The notes under the pieces: model-generated
Told to the model about the DNA's origin: nothing
What the model saw: the letters and a program-made list of their open reading frames with translations, nothing else
Databases searched by the model: none
In this document: piece after piece, positions 1 through 11,124 of the stretch
Layout: every line of letters begins with the position of its first letter
Numbering within the stretch: the stretch's first letter is position 1
Assembly (NCBI GenBank): GCA_033977485.1
Contig: CM066991.1
Span: 34,903,850-34,967,849 of the forward strand
DNA: 64,000 nucleotides
Direction of reading: 5' to 3'
Source: Hydrangea macrophylla
Taxonomy: Eukaryota > Streptophyta > Magnoliopsida > Cornales > Hydrangeaceae
Made by a program: the position numbers and the translations under genes

Positions 1-290
1 CTTTCTATACTCGCGTCTAGTGATAAACGACTTCTTTTTCTTGAACGGAGTGATTTCTTCGCCCCAAACAAACGTATCAAGAAGTCTCTTCTCCTTGTCA
101 TTGCCGAGTCGATCCCAAACGAATTTCTTATAGGACTTCTTTTCTAGCATTCCTACAAAGTCAAATCTTCCCAGCTCATTTTCTTCTTCTGGTGCTTGGA
201 TTTTTAGCACAGGGCCATGGCTTGTCCCTTCATCCTTGATCCAGCTATCCCCAAAGATTGTCACAACATCTTCTTTCCATATGAGTTTGA
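1..290 (-). pseudogene. Element A, region following protease (partial)
   Basis: This is the continuation of the element A polyprotein on the minus strand towards the G-patch and RT regions, which lie beyond the window edge. No uninterrupted frame is visible. Its position matches the stretch in element B between the protease-like domain and the G-patch, around 16400-16500. I recognise no motif of its own. Confidence 0.45.
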
Positions 291-800
291 CTTTTTGGTG
301 AAGAGTGGAAGTGACGGCATCATTTATATGTAACCATGGATGCCCCAATAGCAGATTGAAGCTAGCTGGAATATCAATTACTTGGAATTCACTTCTTTGT
401 TCAACGGTCAATTTTAATTTTTAGCTTCATCATCCCCATAATAGCCCTTTTAGTATTATCATAGGCCCTCACAGTCTGTGTTGATGGCGAGAATTCTGAA
501 GTGGATAGCCCCATTCTGAGAGCAGTTTGGAGAGGACATACATTCAAAGCTGATCCATTGTCTACTAAGCAAACTGACACGCTATTCCCCAAGCAGTGTA
601 CAGTGATGCAGAGAGCCATGTTGTGATGTGCCACTTCTGGTGGCAAATCTTCATCTAATGTAATTACAAGCTTGTAAGGTTTTACAACGATCATGTTCAC
701 CAAATCTTCGGTAGTAGTGTTGACAGAAATATCCAATCGATTGAGAGTATCAAGCATAGCTTGCCTGTGTTTGTGAGAGGACATGAGCAATCCCCATACT
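290..800 (-). pseudogene. Element A protease-like domain (Tat type)
   Basis: An aspartic protease of the retropepsin type, which in an active element cuts the gag-pol polyprotein in the virus-like particle. The minus-strand reading has the active-site region CLVDNGSALNVCPL followed by VRAYDNTKRAIMG. Tat elements typically show DNGS where other Ty3/gypsy elements have DTGA, and element B has the same arrangement at 16435-17010. The best frame covers 401-790; beyond it (290-400) the frame is lost, where B continues with a PASFNLLL-type segment. The domain follows a gag linker and would be followed by G-patch and RT. It is not functional here. Confidence 0.7.
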
Positions 801-1480
801 GAGATCTAGGCTTGTGTTTTCTTTAACTGCTTTAGGATTTCATCTTCTTCTTCACTCATGGTTCCTTTGTCAGTTTCTTTCGCTTTGACAACTTCTTTCT
901 CTTTCTAAGTTTCTTTCCCACGATTTTCCAACTCACGAGGTTTGAAATAACGTCCAGAATGCGTCAAGTGGTTGGCTTCATTAGTGATCGAAATAGACTC
1001 GAGTTCTTTGGCTAATTTCTCAATGCCAGTAGTGACTTTCCATACAGAACCATCAGGGATTATGTTATTATTAACGGAATCATCCTCATCATCATACCAC
1101 CAATCTTGTTCTTCTCCCATCATGGCAACGAGATTATCATCTTTAATTTTAAGGCTTTTGACAGATTTTGCCAATTCTCTGATCGACCTAATGCTTTCTT
1201 TCTCGGTGACTACTTCTATGGGCTTTTCTTCTTCATACCAAATTGAATCATCAGTGATGGTATTAGGATCCCATCATTTAATCGTGAGATTTTCGTTGGC
1301 TATCTCTTCTTCAAAGGCCAGTGCTTCTTCAACCCAGTCTTCTTCTTCCACATTTTTCAAAATATAAATTACAGCATTTTCTTGGAGCTGAATATCCATG
1401 GCAGGCTTGTCTAAGGATGTAATGTAGATCATCGGGTTATAAATCTGAGACCCTTCCTCTATAAAGTTGACATTTGGCTG
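800..1480 (-). pseudogene. Element A acidic linker between gag and protease
   Basis: A minus-strand reading (best at 905-1174) gives a hydrophilic acidic segment with MAKSVKSLKIKDDN, DWWYDDEDD and then HLTHSGRYFKPRELE. Element B has the same order at 17094-17360, with DWWVQE and HLTRSGRHFKPHELEE. The shared HLTxSGRxFKPxELE block is thus conserved between two diverged families and probably marks a functional linker of the Tat polyprotein. Its role is unknown to me. Stops interrupt the frame on both sides. A mirror reading of this segment on the plus strand (972-1367) is a serine-rich shadow. Confidence 0.55.
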
Positions 1481-2741
1481 GTTCCCCTTATGATTAGGGA
1501 GAGGATTCTTCTAAACATTAGGCTGGGCAGGAGGAGGAAAAATGACCCCTTTCTGAATTAAATCTTCAATCTCATGGCGAAGTCTCCAACATCTATCTGT
1601 GCTATGTCCACGGCCTTGATGAAAGTCACAATAGAATTCAGTTTTGAAACCCAGCGGGAGTGGATTAGGCTATGGCTTGGGTTCTAATTTCTGCAAATAC
1701 CCCTTTTTCTAGCATCCTCTCAAGTATGGTGCTTAGCGACATTCCCAAATCAGAAAATTCTCTTTTTCTTTTGATTGCTTTTGATTTTGACTTCCTCTTG
1801 CATTAGCCATGCCTCGACGCTCTTTCTGAAAAGGATGAGGAGATAGTGTGTTAATGTCAGCAGACTGATGATAGATTGGCCTTTCCGTCTTTCAGTACCG
1901 ACTGCTTGAGCTTTCTTTCTTGATCTTTCCATCTCTAATGGCATCTTTTATTAAAGTCCCCACATCAAACAGTTGTTCGAAGCTCATAATAGACTAAATT
2001 TCTAACCTCTCCAAGTATCCGGGCTGCAGATTTCTGATGATCATTCAAACTTGATCCTTTTTTGTCGGTCTGCTAGTCATTTGAGCAGCTTTAGCCCTCC
2101 AACGAGTAAGAAAATCGGTGAAGGATTCCCTATACTCTTGTCTGGTGGTTTCTAGATTCCTTGCGGTCACATCAAATGACTATTTATATGAATACTGGGC
2201 CATGAAAGCTTTGGCTAATGCCTCCCAATCTCTGGTTATGGCTGGTTCTAGCGAAATACCATAAAAAGTGTTGCCTCAAAACACTTGGAAACAGCAGAGC
2301 GAAGAAGTCATGCCCAATACCCATAGGCTGCAAAGTTCCCACATAAAGCCTTAGGTGGCTCTTTGGATTTTCGGTTCCATTGAAGAATTCAATATGCGGC
2401 ATCTTAAACTTTTCTGGCAGCTTAGCTTTCAGAGCGTCACATAATCCTTCGACATTGAACAGATACTCATCCACCCCTTTGCTTTTTCTGATCACACTCT
2501 CTAGCTTGTCGATCATGGCTAACTTGTCCTGAGTTTCCTAATCTAGCTGAACCTTCGGTTGAATTGTCTCCCCACAATCTTCTTCTTCATGGTGCAACAG
2601 AGGCGGTGGTGGTGGTGGATTAGTCAAGTGCTCAATCATTCTCATCATAGTAGCAAGTTGTTCCCGATTCTGTTCCCTACTCTAATCTAACACAGTCTGT
2701 ACTACGGCCAATCTGGCTTCCATGTCAGCTTCGTATGTCAT
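1480..2741 (-). pseudogene. Element A gag (Tat type), broken
   Basis: Gag forms the particle that packages the element RNA. The likely start is the ATG at 2741-2739 or the next one at 2723-2721, giving an N-terminal segment rich in E, Q and R with a proline run, then MIDKLESVIRKSKG (from 2516). Next comes the typical Tat gag block with the signatures PHIEFFNGTENPKSHLRLY and MGIGHDFF, and then a C-terminal FDVGTLIKDAIRDGKIKKE segment near 1920-1980. These pieces lie in different frames. Stops at about 2530 and 2680 look like former glutamine codons. Element B gag (17960-18870) has the same order of blocks. Confidence 0.75.
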
Positions 2742-2744
2742 ATT

Positions 2745-4120
2745 CTCAAGCCCAGTCGACTCGGCTGTTCGGAGCTCTGACCCAAGAGGGAGTACCACTT
2801 TTTGGTCCTATCTTCTCTTTTCTGGTTTATTGGGAATTTCCAAATAATTAGGTATCTTTATTGCAAAATAATTTTCAAAGAATGGTATCTTACAAAAAGT
2901 GGATTGAAAATTATTTCTTTTTTTTTTTCTAAAAAACTTTTTTCAAAAATTGAAGAAATCAAGTTCTGAAATTCTGACGAAAACATTTCTTTTCTTTTTT
3001 GAAAGTATATTAGAGGTGTCACACTCTGAGTCGTTTATGCAATGCTCGTGTAGTGCATGCAATGTAGATGAAATGCAATCTATTTAAATGAAATGCACCT
3101 TAATCTAGCTTATACCTAGCATATCAGCACATAAGCACATAAGATTCCTTGAGTATGCTAATCATCATACTAATCCAATCACTATCCAAGGATTTTTAGC
3201 TTTGACATTCTTGATGGTCTAGGTTTACAAAATTGAATTTTTCATGAAAATCTTGAAAGAAAGGGAGAGATTTACAAATTTCAAAAATACTTTTGAACCA
3301 TCAATGCTTGTGGTGTGAAATCATGATTCTTTAAAATTGAGGTAGGAGATTCGAAATTCTAAAATCTGGAATTGAATCATCAAAGTGTGAAATCATGATT
3401 TCTTTTTGAAATTTGAAAAACAAAAGTAGAAATTTGAAATCCTCGAAAATCTGAGAGGCGGTTTTAAAATTGAATCATCAAAGTAGAAATTTTGGGATTC
3501 TCTAAAATCTAGGAGAATTTTTGGAAGGATTTTGTGAAAGGAATTTCAAAGCAAATTTTCCAAAGGGATATTCCCGAAATTTTTCAAAAGACTTGGGTTT
3601 TTCAAGGAAGTGCCTATATTTTAAAAATTTTCAAAATTATCCTTGGATAATGATCGGATGTTTGGATAAAGACCATACTACTCTAGAGGAATCTATCATA
3701 CAAGGTTTGATGATGCATTCGCATACACGTCCTCATCATCCATATAATCCCTTACAAGCAAGCGCAAATAATTCATCACATTGTCCTAATCAAATATGCA
3801 AATCAAGATCCTAATTGAAGGGTTCTATAGAAACTATATGTAAAGGCCATGTTTTAGTCTCATAAAGGGTCCATTAGCAAGCCAAGGGCTCTATATACTA
3901 CAAGCAGTACAAGGCTAACGGTGACCACATGCTACCAAAACTCTTGACAAATGGAGGAAAGTGGGCCCTCCACCCACAAGGCAATGGTCTCAAGCAGTTG
4001 CGGTGAAAGAACAATGCAAGTACAAATAAGGGCAGAAACAACACGATTATCGAATTAATAACAAGGATATTCTTTGGCTCAAGTCAAACCCTCGAAGAAC
4101 AAGAAACTATCAGTTTAATG
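2745..4120 (-). other. Element A untranslated leader
   Basis: About 1.4 kb between the primer binding site and gag. It is A/T-rich, with many repeats of words such as GAAATTTTC and TGAAATCATGATT between 2880 and 3650. No coding frame is supported; a short plus-strand reading at 3521-3814 has no family character. A long leader is normal for Tat/Ogre elements. I see nothing else in it. Confidence 0.5.
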
Positions 4121-4126
4121 TTCAAG

Positions 4127-4144
4127 TACCTAGTAGAATCGCCA
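4127..4144 (-). other. Element A primer binding site
   Basis: On the minus strand the sequence TGGCGATTCTACTAGG follows the LTR end. The plus strand therefore shows a tRNA 3' end, finishing in CGCCA. TGGCGA-type binding sites are typical of the Tat lineage. I cannot name the tRNA with confidence. Together with the LTR-like sequence starting at 4148, it fixes the element orientation. Confidence 0.7.
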
Positions 4145-4147
4145 GAT

Positions 4148-4705
4148 TGTGGACACAGGCGCTCGGGTGAGGTCCTGGCGACTTCCCTTGTAGTGTCGCA
4201 GGACGAATCCCAAGGAGCACACTTCAGGGAAAACTAGGATTTCCTCACGCAGTCTAAGAGACAAAGAGTCGCCACCTAATTTTTATCAGGAATAAGAAAA
4301 CCCAAATTTGACTCGCCCAAAATTGATTAAGGTTACTCGCCCTTCATTACCAGAAACTAGGTTCGGGGGTCTTGGTACAAGAGGGGAAGGAGCCCAAGTA
4401 GGAATAAAGCACCCCCTCCTCATCTTACCAAATGGTAGGCCTTGATTCAAATATCCTTGCTCTTAATTCATAATTGATGTTGTTTCCTCAAACATACTAG
4501 TTAATATATACATGTCAAAAGGGAACATCTAAGGAAAGTCATGGCAAGAGATTAAATTAAATAGAAGTCGGATGCACATACAATACAAGAGAGAGGTATA
4601 CTTACAGTGGCTAGTCCTGCCTGAAACTGATGCAAATAAAGGAAACATGTCATGATATGCAAAAGGGAACAAGAATACTTACATTGGGTTGTCTCAAGCG
4701 GAGTC
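4148..4705 (-). repeat. LTR of element A, 3' part (before the nested LTR)
   Basis: The LTR end next to the PBS reads TGTGGACACAGG on the plus strand. It holds the block with GGTTCGGGGG and CACCCCCTCCTCATC (4360-4430) that recurs at the same place in the B LTR (20335-20400). The segment then runs into the plus-strand LTR starting at 4706. The matching B segment continues without a break, so this is where A was interrupted. Confidence 0.65.
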
Positions 4706-5016
4706 TAGAGACACCCCATTTTGTCGGCTATCAGATTTAGGAGACCCATAACTTGGTGGTTCACAATGATCAAAAAAGACTCAAAAATAACTCATGGAAG
4801 TTAGTTCTATCTCTCAAAATGTTCAAAAAGTGGTGAAAATGACCAAAATGCCCCTGAAAGCCCCATAACTCCCAGATTTGGACCAAAAGTTCTGGAAACA
4901 TACTAAGTCATAAAAAAATACTAAAAATAAGTTTTGAAGCAAAATCAGTTGAAATCCTCCGCTCCCAAAGACCCCCGGAAGTCTCGGAAGTTCCTTGAAA
5001 GTCCACGTTGATCGGT

Positions 5017-5225
5017 TTGACCAAGGTTTGACCAGATTTGACCAAGGTTTGACCAAAATCATCCAAATTTGCCGAAAAGTTCTGAGATCATTCTAGATCA
5101 TGAGAAAAGTATTAAAACAAGATTTAAAAGAAAATCGGACAAAAACGTGAACTCCCAGGAGCTCCTAGAGGTTCCCAGAACTTCCTGGAGGTCCCTGGTT
5201 TGACCGGTTTGACCAAAAGTTGACT
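5017..5225 (+). promoter_or_regulatory. W-box cluster in the H-type LTR (7 sites)
   Basis: TTGACC occurs at 5017, 5028, 5038, 5049, 5200 and 5209, and TTGACT at 5220. TTGAC[C/T] is the recognised binding core of plant WRKY transcription factors. The sites lie 0.55-0.8 kb upstream of the LTR TATA box. The H copy at 61303-61690 has more. Function is inferred from the motif alone. Confidence 0.6.
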
Positions 5226-5582
5226 TTAAAATTGGAGCACCGCATCATTTTTCAAACATTTTTATGGATACTAGAGATTATTAGATTTCCAATGGTGTAT
5301 CACACATAATTTCTGTATTTAAAACGAATTTATTATGAATTTTTGAAAGTGAAAAAGGCGATCAAATCGGCTTTTATCGCGAATACAGCAAAACTTTTCA
5401 AAGTGACCTATCTCCGAACTATTTTTTTATGTAAAGTAGACTTCATTACCTTTCCAATGGTATATCACAACCACAATTTGGAGTTTGTATGCATTTTCTG
5501 TGCATTTCAGACGAAATTGGGCCTTTTCGCGAATACCGGAACCTCTGGGGGCCTAAAAAGGATTATCTGGACTAATGAGGAG

Positions 5583-5601
5583 TAGTGCCACCGCGGCACT
5601 G
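5583..5601. repeat. GC-rich palindrome in the H-type LTR
   Basis: AGTGCC and GGCACT face each other across ACCGC. The H copy at 62047-62098 has the cleaner form AGTGCCG-CCG-CGGCACT twice. The site lies about 200 bp upstream of the TATA box. Confidence 0.6.
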
Positions 5602-5787
5602 ACCCACTACCGCTGCAACACAGGCCCAGTGATGCCACATCACTCTCTCCCAGAATGGTCCATTTTTGTAATTTCTTTTGGGGGTTCATTTTGATTAATT
5701 AGAAACCAAAACGACGTAGTTCTATGTTCACAGATGTTTGGGACCAATGAGAGTACTTCCAAAACCCCAAAACCACCCCAACTTGGC

Positions 5788-5796
5788 CTATATAAA
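5788..5796 (+). promoter_or_regulatory. TATA box of the H-type LTR
   Basis: CTATATAAA in a C-rich setting (GGCCTATATAAACCCCCC). The H copy has CTATTTAAA at 62230. Transcription would start about 30 bases downstream, near 5820, placing the U3/R border there. The start is inferred. Confidence 0.6.
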
Positions 5797-7905
5797 CCCC
5801 CCTTGACTTTTTATTTTGGAGGTGTCAAATGCAAGCTTTGAAAAGGTTTAGAGAGGAAGTTGTAGAGATAAGGTTGGAATAGAGAGCAAAGAAGCCTCCT
5901 TCTTTGATTTCCAAAGAAGAGAGTGAATTCTAAACTTTGTTTTTACTTCATTACTTCCATTTACTTCATATTCAATACACCCAACCACCATTTTAGTGAG
6001 CATTTAAGAGAGAGGAAGCTATTTCCACGTCCAATGTCACCACATAAGAGTGAAACACCAAACTACAAGTCCAATACATCATTGAATATCATCTATTTAT
6101 TGTTTATATACTTATTTGCTTACTTTGTTGTTCATCTTCTCTTACCTCATTTCTTTTTTTTTTGTTTTTTGTTTTCTTTATTTGCTTACTAGTCTATCAT
6201 CATCTAGATGATGACATGAAGTTTGAGGTGAATGAATCCATATGGATAGTAGCTCTTGACCTCAAAAACATGTTTGATAGATGATGATTTCAACTTCAAT
6301 ACATTCCTATGTATTCATGAAGTTGCCTTTAAAATGGAAATAATACTTCTCAATAATCTTGAAGGTTCTTGATGTGAGACAAATGTTGACATTTTAAGTG
6401 GTTATAATATTCATTAAGTATTGAAAATATGTTTTCAAAACCCCCATTTCAAAACCCCCTCTTAAAACCCTCATTTTGATTTCAATAAATAAACCTTGTT
6501 TTCCCAAAACCTTCAAAACAGTGAGTCATTTAACTTTAAAGAATTATTTTGAGTTCAATACTCAATATATGAATGCAAGACCGCTTGAAACGTCTTTATA
6601 ACTCATTATAAAACACCCATGATTTTTGGCTTGACTTGGAAGCAAATGAAAGGGGTCCATTTTTGTCTAAACATTCCTTCCAAACATTCTACCTCTGCTG
6701 TTACAGCTGCTAGGTTGACTTTCAACTTGTTTTACAGAACACTTTTCCGAAAAGAGTGGTCCCAACTTATTTTTCATTTGAACTTAAATGACTTAGGGAA
6801 CTTTCTGTATAATATGGGTCTCTAGATCTTTTGTTTTCATTTTTCAAGATTTTCTAACATTTCAGTCGATAGTACGGACTCTATTTCTGAATAACCTCTA
6901 TTGTTTATATGATTTCTCTCAATCTGTGATAGTTATTAAAGATTTGATTTTTGTGTTGTGTTCTAGACACAATAATAAATATCTCTATACAAAATCATGC
7001 ATTAAAAATATTCCTAACCACTCTTTTCAATTTCCAAAAGATCATGTTACTGTTCTGTCCACTATTCACAACAAGCCTACTTTTAATGTGCTTACATGTA
7101 CTCCAAATTTTTTCACGTCTTAGGAAGTGGTCCATACCATATTTGTACATATTCTATGATGATTTTCGTTCATGCATTCATGCATATTTTAGACTTCTAA
7201 GTCACTTTAGAAAGTCCATGTACACAAAACACACTATAACCTTGGCATATTCTAGATACATACATTGCATCCATGCAAAGATTTGGGGCTTTTGTGTTTC
7301 CCAATCTAAGAAGATTATAAGGAATGACCATGATCATATGTTCATGCTTCCCCTCGATATAATCCTCCTTTCTCATCCGTCCCGGGGATTGAGAGATCTT
7401 CTTTTCTCAAAGATTAACATGCATCATTCTAGCTTGCTAAGAATATTTTGATTTCTTCATTTATTTGTTACAAGAATAATTCATGTCCCCTTTAGATTAG
7501 GGAATCTTAATTACTTGATATGTGATTAGACGATTTTTCTAGGTTTGTTTCACTTTGGTATTATGAGATATTTGGCTTAGATTTTATGAATGATATCTTA
7601 TCTTTTGATCTTCCATTTCAAAATTCTTATGTGATGTAATATACTATCATAGTATTAATTATTGAACCATACATAGTATAAGATGATTATTTGGATGCTA
7701 ATTGAGGCTTGTCGAAAGATGGGGCGAGTTGAGGGTGTTTTAGTCGCGACAAAGGCTCTTTCCTCTCCCGTACCAAAACCCCGAGCCAAGTTCTTTGGTT
7801 ATGAAGGGCCGGTGCCCTTTATCCATTTAGGTGAGTAAAAATTAGATTTCTTGGTTCCTTAAAGACCATGGTGACTCTGTATCTATTTTCAACAGACCTT
7901 TTTCT

Positions 7906-10631
7906 TTCCTTTTTCAAAAACAATCTCAAAACCAAAACTAAAAAGAGTGGATGAGTGATTCCACATGTCCATAGAGTTGCAAAAGCAAAAAAAAGTGGAA
8001 ACGTGTAATGCGATCATGCAACAATCCTAGATAAGATGTCTCTAACAAATAAGCATTTAAACAAAGACTATCCTAAAGGAATTGTGTCGATGAAAACAAA
8101 GTTGTAAACCTAGAAAAATCTTAAGAGAAAGGATAGAGAAGGTACATGATACATAGACACTAAGCCACATGTAGACGAGGCATGATCCCAAAAAGTATAA
8201 CCTCTTTACCATTTTTGATGTTTGAAAAATAAGAGTTTTGGGAACAGTGGATCAGGACAGTCCACTGTTCTTGTAAAAATCATAATTAATTCTACAAAAA
8301 TCATGTGAAGCTCTATTTGGTGTCAAAAGAAAGCTATTTCACTATAGTTGATGACAAAAATAATCCCATAGAAATCTCATGAACTTAAAGTTTCTAAAAA
8401 AGTGTTTTAAACAGACTGTTATTCTAGAATTTTGGTATCATTTGACAAATGGATGCAAAACACAATAAAAGTATAATAGAAGGTCATGAATCATGTTAAT
8501 CAAATCAATATAAGCTTTTGATCTCTTATCCAATTATCCTAGATGATTTCTAAACCAAGTTTTATTCATCAATTGTTGTTGAGTGATCAAGGTATGACCA
8601 TTTTGTATACATAGTCATAATTTTAGTCAAACTTAGAAAATTCCAGAATAGTTGTATCAACTTCAAACGCTTAGAAAACGATCTTAACTCAATCGTATGC
8701 TCACGATTTTACATCAGCATATAGATACATGAGTTAGGAATCATCCCCAGAAAGTGGATTATCGATAACTATTATAGATTTTCTGAAATTCAAGCACAAA
8801 GAGACTATGTTCAAATCTGTCAACCAATTTCTCAACAATTTCTAAAAATAGCTTATGGGTCCTACAAGTTCTCAAAATGGACCGGATGAAAGCTAATTCA
8901 TCAAAGTTTACCCAAAAAGTTTGAAATCCATCAAACTATGGGTTTTGATGGACCAAATCTTATGGACAAAACCAATCTGTTTTGCTGAATTTTTATCTAG
9001 TTCATTTTAAAGTGCAAGGAAAACATCTTAGGTGTTGATTGAAGCTTATTAGAGAGATCGAATCCATAGATCTACTTGACTATCATGATTTCCAATCAAT
9101 TTAGCCCTCAAGTTCTTTGGAACTTTAGATCATGGATTAAAGGGACTTACAAATATCCTATTGGAGATGAATTTCAATAGGAATTCTAGGTAATAGAAAT
9201 AATCAAGAGATGAGTATGAACATAGGAATCATCCCTCTCATAGATCATACTTCTAAACCATCATAGAATTCTAAATAGATACATATATATATATAATCAT
9301 GTATGCATGAATTTAAACAAAAATTGAAGAATGAAATCAAAATTGAAAATTAAAGTGAAAAATAATCTCTAATTATGAATTATCACTGAAAATCAAAAGA
9401 GATTTGGATTTAGCTATGTGGGTGTGTGAAGAACAAGAGATGAAGAAGATGAGTGTTCTACAAATAAAATAAAGCTAAGCTAGATCCAGATCTTATAGAT
9501 CTATATATGTATAAAATAGGTATTAGAGATGAATTATAGTGTTTACCTCTTGGAGGATTCTCAATTATATAACCAAAGTTGAATTGAAGATCTTCTTATT
9601 CAAGTGTTCTTCAAGTGTTCTTCAAGCACTCATCCATGGAAGTTAATGGAGGCAATTAATGTCTAATTCATCTAATCTAATTATCTTGAGATTAGTTTAG
9701 GGATTCTAATTCATAATTTTCTTTCTCTAGAATTCTATTTTAAGTTGAAAGTATTTTGCAAGTATATTCACTTGCGTACTCTCTTGTGTCTCCAAGATAC
9801 TTCTTATATCCTACTTCCATATGAGATGCATGAGATCTAATATAGAGTTTTGAAGACTTAGCTCTTAAGTTACAGGGTCAAAATAGGATTTTCAGAGAGC
9901 AGAAAAGGGTTAAAATGGTCATTTCGGTGCCTAAACACAATTTCCAGGCAATTTCCTCGCAGTGGGAGCCTTCTAGAAGGGTCTGGAACCAGAAAAACCT
10001 GATGGAGAACACATATTGTAGGTGGCGGTTTTGGTGGGACCCACCACCCCCTTACCCAAAACCGTCTCATGTTATTTTGGTTCCCCTGGTTGCCCTTAAG
10101 CCATGTTTCAAAAATTACGTGCACTGCTTTTCCAGATTTTTTAAAAAATGCTTTTTGGTGTCCGAAATCGTCTATTTACGTACCGTTGGAAAGTTATCGG
10201 GTTGAATTTCAGTATAAATAATATTCCATGAGGTGTTAAAATGAGAATTGAAGTCCAATTGAAGACCCGAAGTCCTCTGGAACTTTCGTCGTCTTTTTGA
10301 AATCAAACGATGTCTTTTTTGAAATTACTTTCAAATGTGCGTCGATTTTGAACTTTTCTTTAAAATTGAATCTCTGGATACCTAGAATACTGCGTTTAGA
10401 ACACTTAATGTTCATATGACCCTGAGTGAATTTGAATTTTGAGAGAAGATTTTGAGAAAACTGGGATTTATCCATGGAAAAGGCTTTTCTGAGCTTGAAG
10501 TCACTTTCCGAAGTTCGATCATTCGATTGTTTGGAACCCAGTACCTTCCACGGGGTACAGTTCATCATCGAATCCTCCAAGACATTCTCCTTCCTAAATC
10601 CTATCAGTGTGGTCAAAATTGGGTATCTATA
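7906..10631 (-). repeat. LTR shared by A and B (outer part)
   Basis: The right end reads GGTCAAAATTGGGTATCTATA, matching the outer tip of the B 5' LTR (GGTCAAAATTGGGGTGTCTACA, 22933-22954). Minus-strand order is also like B: a TTTACCTC block at 9543-9552 corresponds to 22205-22215 in B. It can be read as the outer part of the A 5' LTR, as the 3' LTR of B, or as both. Sequence inside is diverged from the B 5' LTR, so I cannot decide by eye. A plus-strand solo LTR separates it from 4148-4705. No coding region is present. Confidence 0.55.
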
Positions 10632-10639
10632 AGTGCTTG

Positions 10640-11035
10640 TGTGCTTTATGACATTTTTTTTTTATCTTTTCTACTTTTACTATTGCTCCCCGTATGCGTG
10701 ACCATAGCTTGGTCCTTTTATTTTAACCTTGAATGCTTCTATCTTCTTTATTTATTTAAAATGAATGAATGAATGAAAGGATGTATGTGACCAGGGCTTG
10801 GTCTTGTTTGTACGTGCTCCATGATGCGCACTTTTATTATGTTTTCTGTTTGCAGGTGGGCTGAAAACATTACAAACAGACCCTGGCCAAAATAAAACTC
10901 CAAACGACACTCGGTTAGGCCTTTGTAGCACTCGGTGAATGCTATAATGGCCATCAATGAATGTCGTAACGGCATTCACGGACTACCGTGTAGCACTTCG
11001 TTGAGTGTCATTCTGCTTTATTGACTGCCATGGTT
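10640..11035. other. Element B 3' untranslated region and upstream region of the antisense ORF
   Basis: The part next to the LTR (10650-10680) is pyrimidine-rich on the plus strand, so purine-rich on the element strand, as expected of a polypurine tract. At 10905-11035 lie several GCACT/GAATGC and GAGTGTC words, with arms such as GCACTTCGTTGAGTG. This resembles the palindromic block upstream of the TATA box in the B LTR (22525-22745). The region therefore may serve as the upstream control region of the ORF that starts at 11125. Overlapping short minus-strand readings at 10748-10979 have no family character. Confidence 0.45.
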
Positions 11036-11055
11036 AGGTAGGCATCTTTATTTTC

Positions 11056-11064
11056 CTATTTATA
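11056..11064 (+). promoter_or_regulatory. TATA box for the antisense extra ORF
   Basis: CTATTTATA lies about 65 bp upstream of the ATG at 11125 and is followed by a pyrimidine-rich leader (TTCTCTCCTTTTCACTTC). This is normal promoter spacing for a plant gene. It is on the strand opposite to the element's own transcript. Confidence 0.5.
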
Positions 11065-11124
11065 CCACTTTCTTCCCCTAATACTCGATAAAACATTCTT
11101 CTCTCCTTTTCACTTCTTTCCAAG

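Larger units (their letters stand above)
4706..7905 (+). repeat. Nested LTR of the H-type Tat family, plus strand
   Basis: From 4710 this stretch runs parallel to 61186-64000, with long shared blocks such as CACCCCATTTTGTCGGC, GGAACCTCTGGGGGCC and CATGTTTGATAGATGATGAT. It is therefore a second copy of the LTR that opens element H. The first bases (TAGAGACACC instead of TGTAGACACC) are mutated. The 3' boundary is uncertain (7900-7965) because no other complete copy is available. No internal region of this family follows, so it is probably a solo LTR inside the LTR of A. Clear target duplications were not found. W-boxes, a palindrome and a TATA box are listed separately. Confidence 0.7.
1..10631 (-). 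mobile_element. Element A: Tat/Ogre-type Ty3/gypsy retrotransposon, degenerate, cut by the window edge
   Basis: Reading right to left the element shows an LTR (10631 down to 4148, interrupted), a primer binding site (4144-4127), an untranslated leader, gag, a linker and a protease-like domain before the window ends. The protease carries the DNGS active-site variant and the AYDNT motif, also seen in element B, which groups A with the Tat lineage. All coding parts are broken by stops and frameshifts. The 3' half (RT to integrase) and the other LTR lie outside the window. The LTR is split by a plus-strand LTR of another family at about 4706-7905. Assignment of 7906-10631 to A rather than B is inferred, because both could use it. 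Confidence 0.7.

Noticed and set aside
6951..7451. 166-codon plus-strand reading in the nested H-type LTR
   Set aside because: The H copy of the same LTR (63400-63900) does not keep it open, and composition is noncoding.
7869..7884. TGGTGACTCTGTATCT as a primer binding site of the nested LTR
   Set aside because: In the A LTR the corresponding GGTGGCGACTC lies about 120 bp inside the LTR end, and no internal region of the family follows, so it is probably LTR sequence.
10748..10979. Two overlapping minus-strand readings of 75 codons
   Set aside because: They overlap in different frames, lie in the noncoding 3' region of B, and have no recognisable block.
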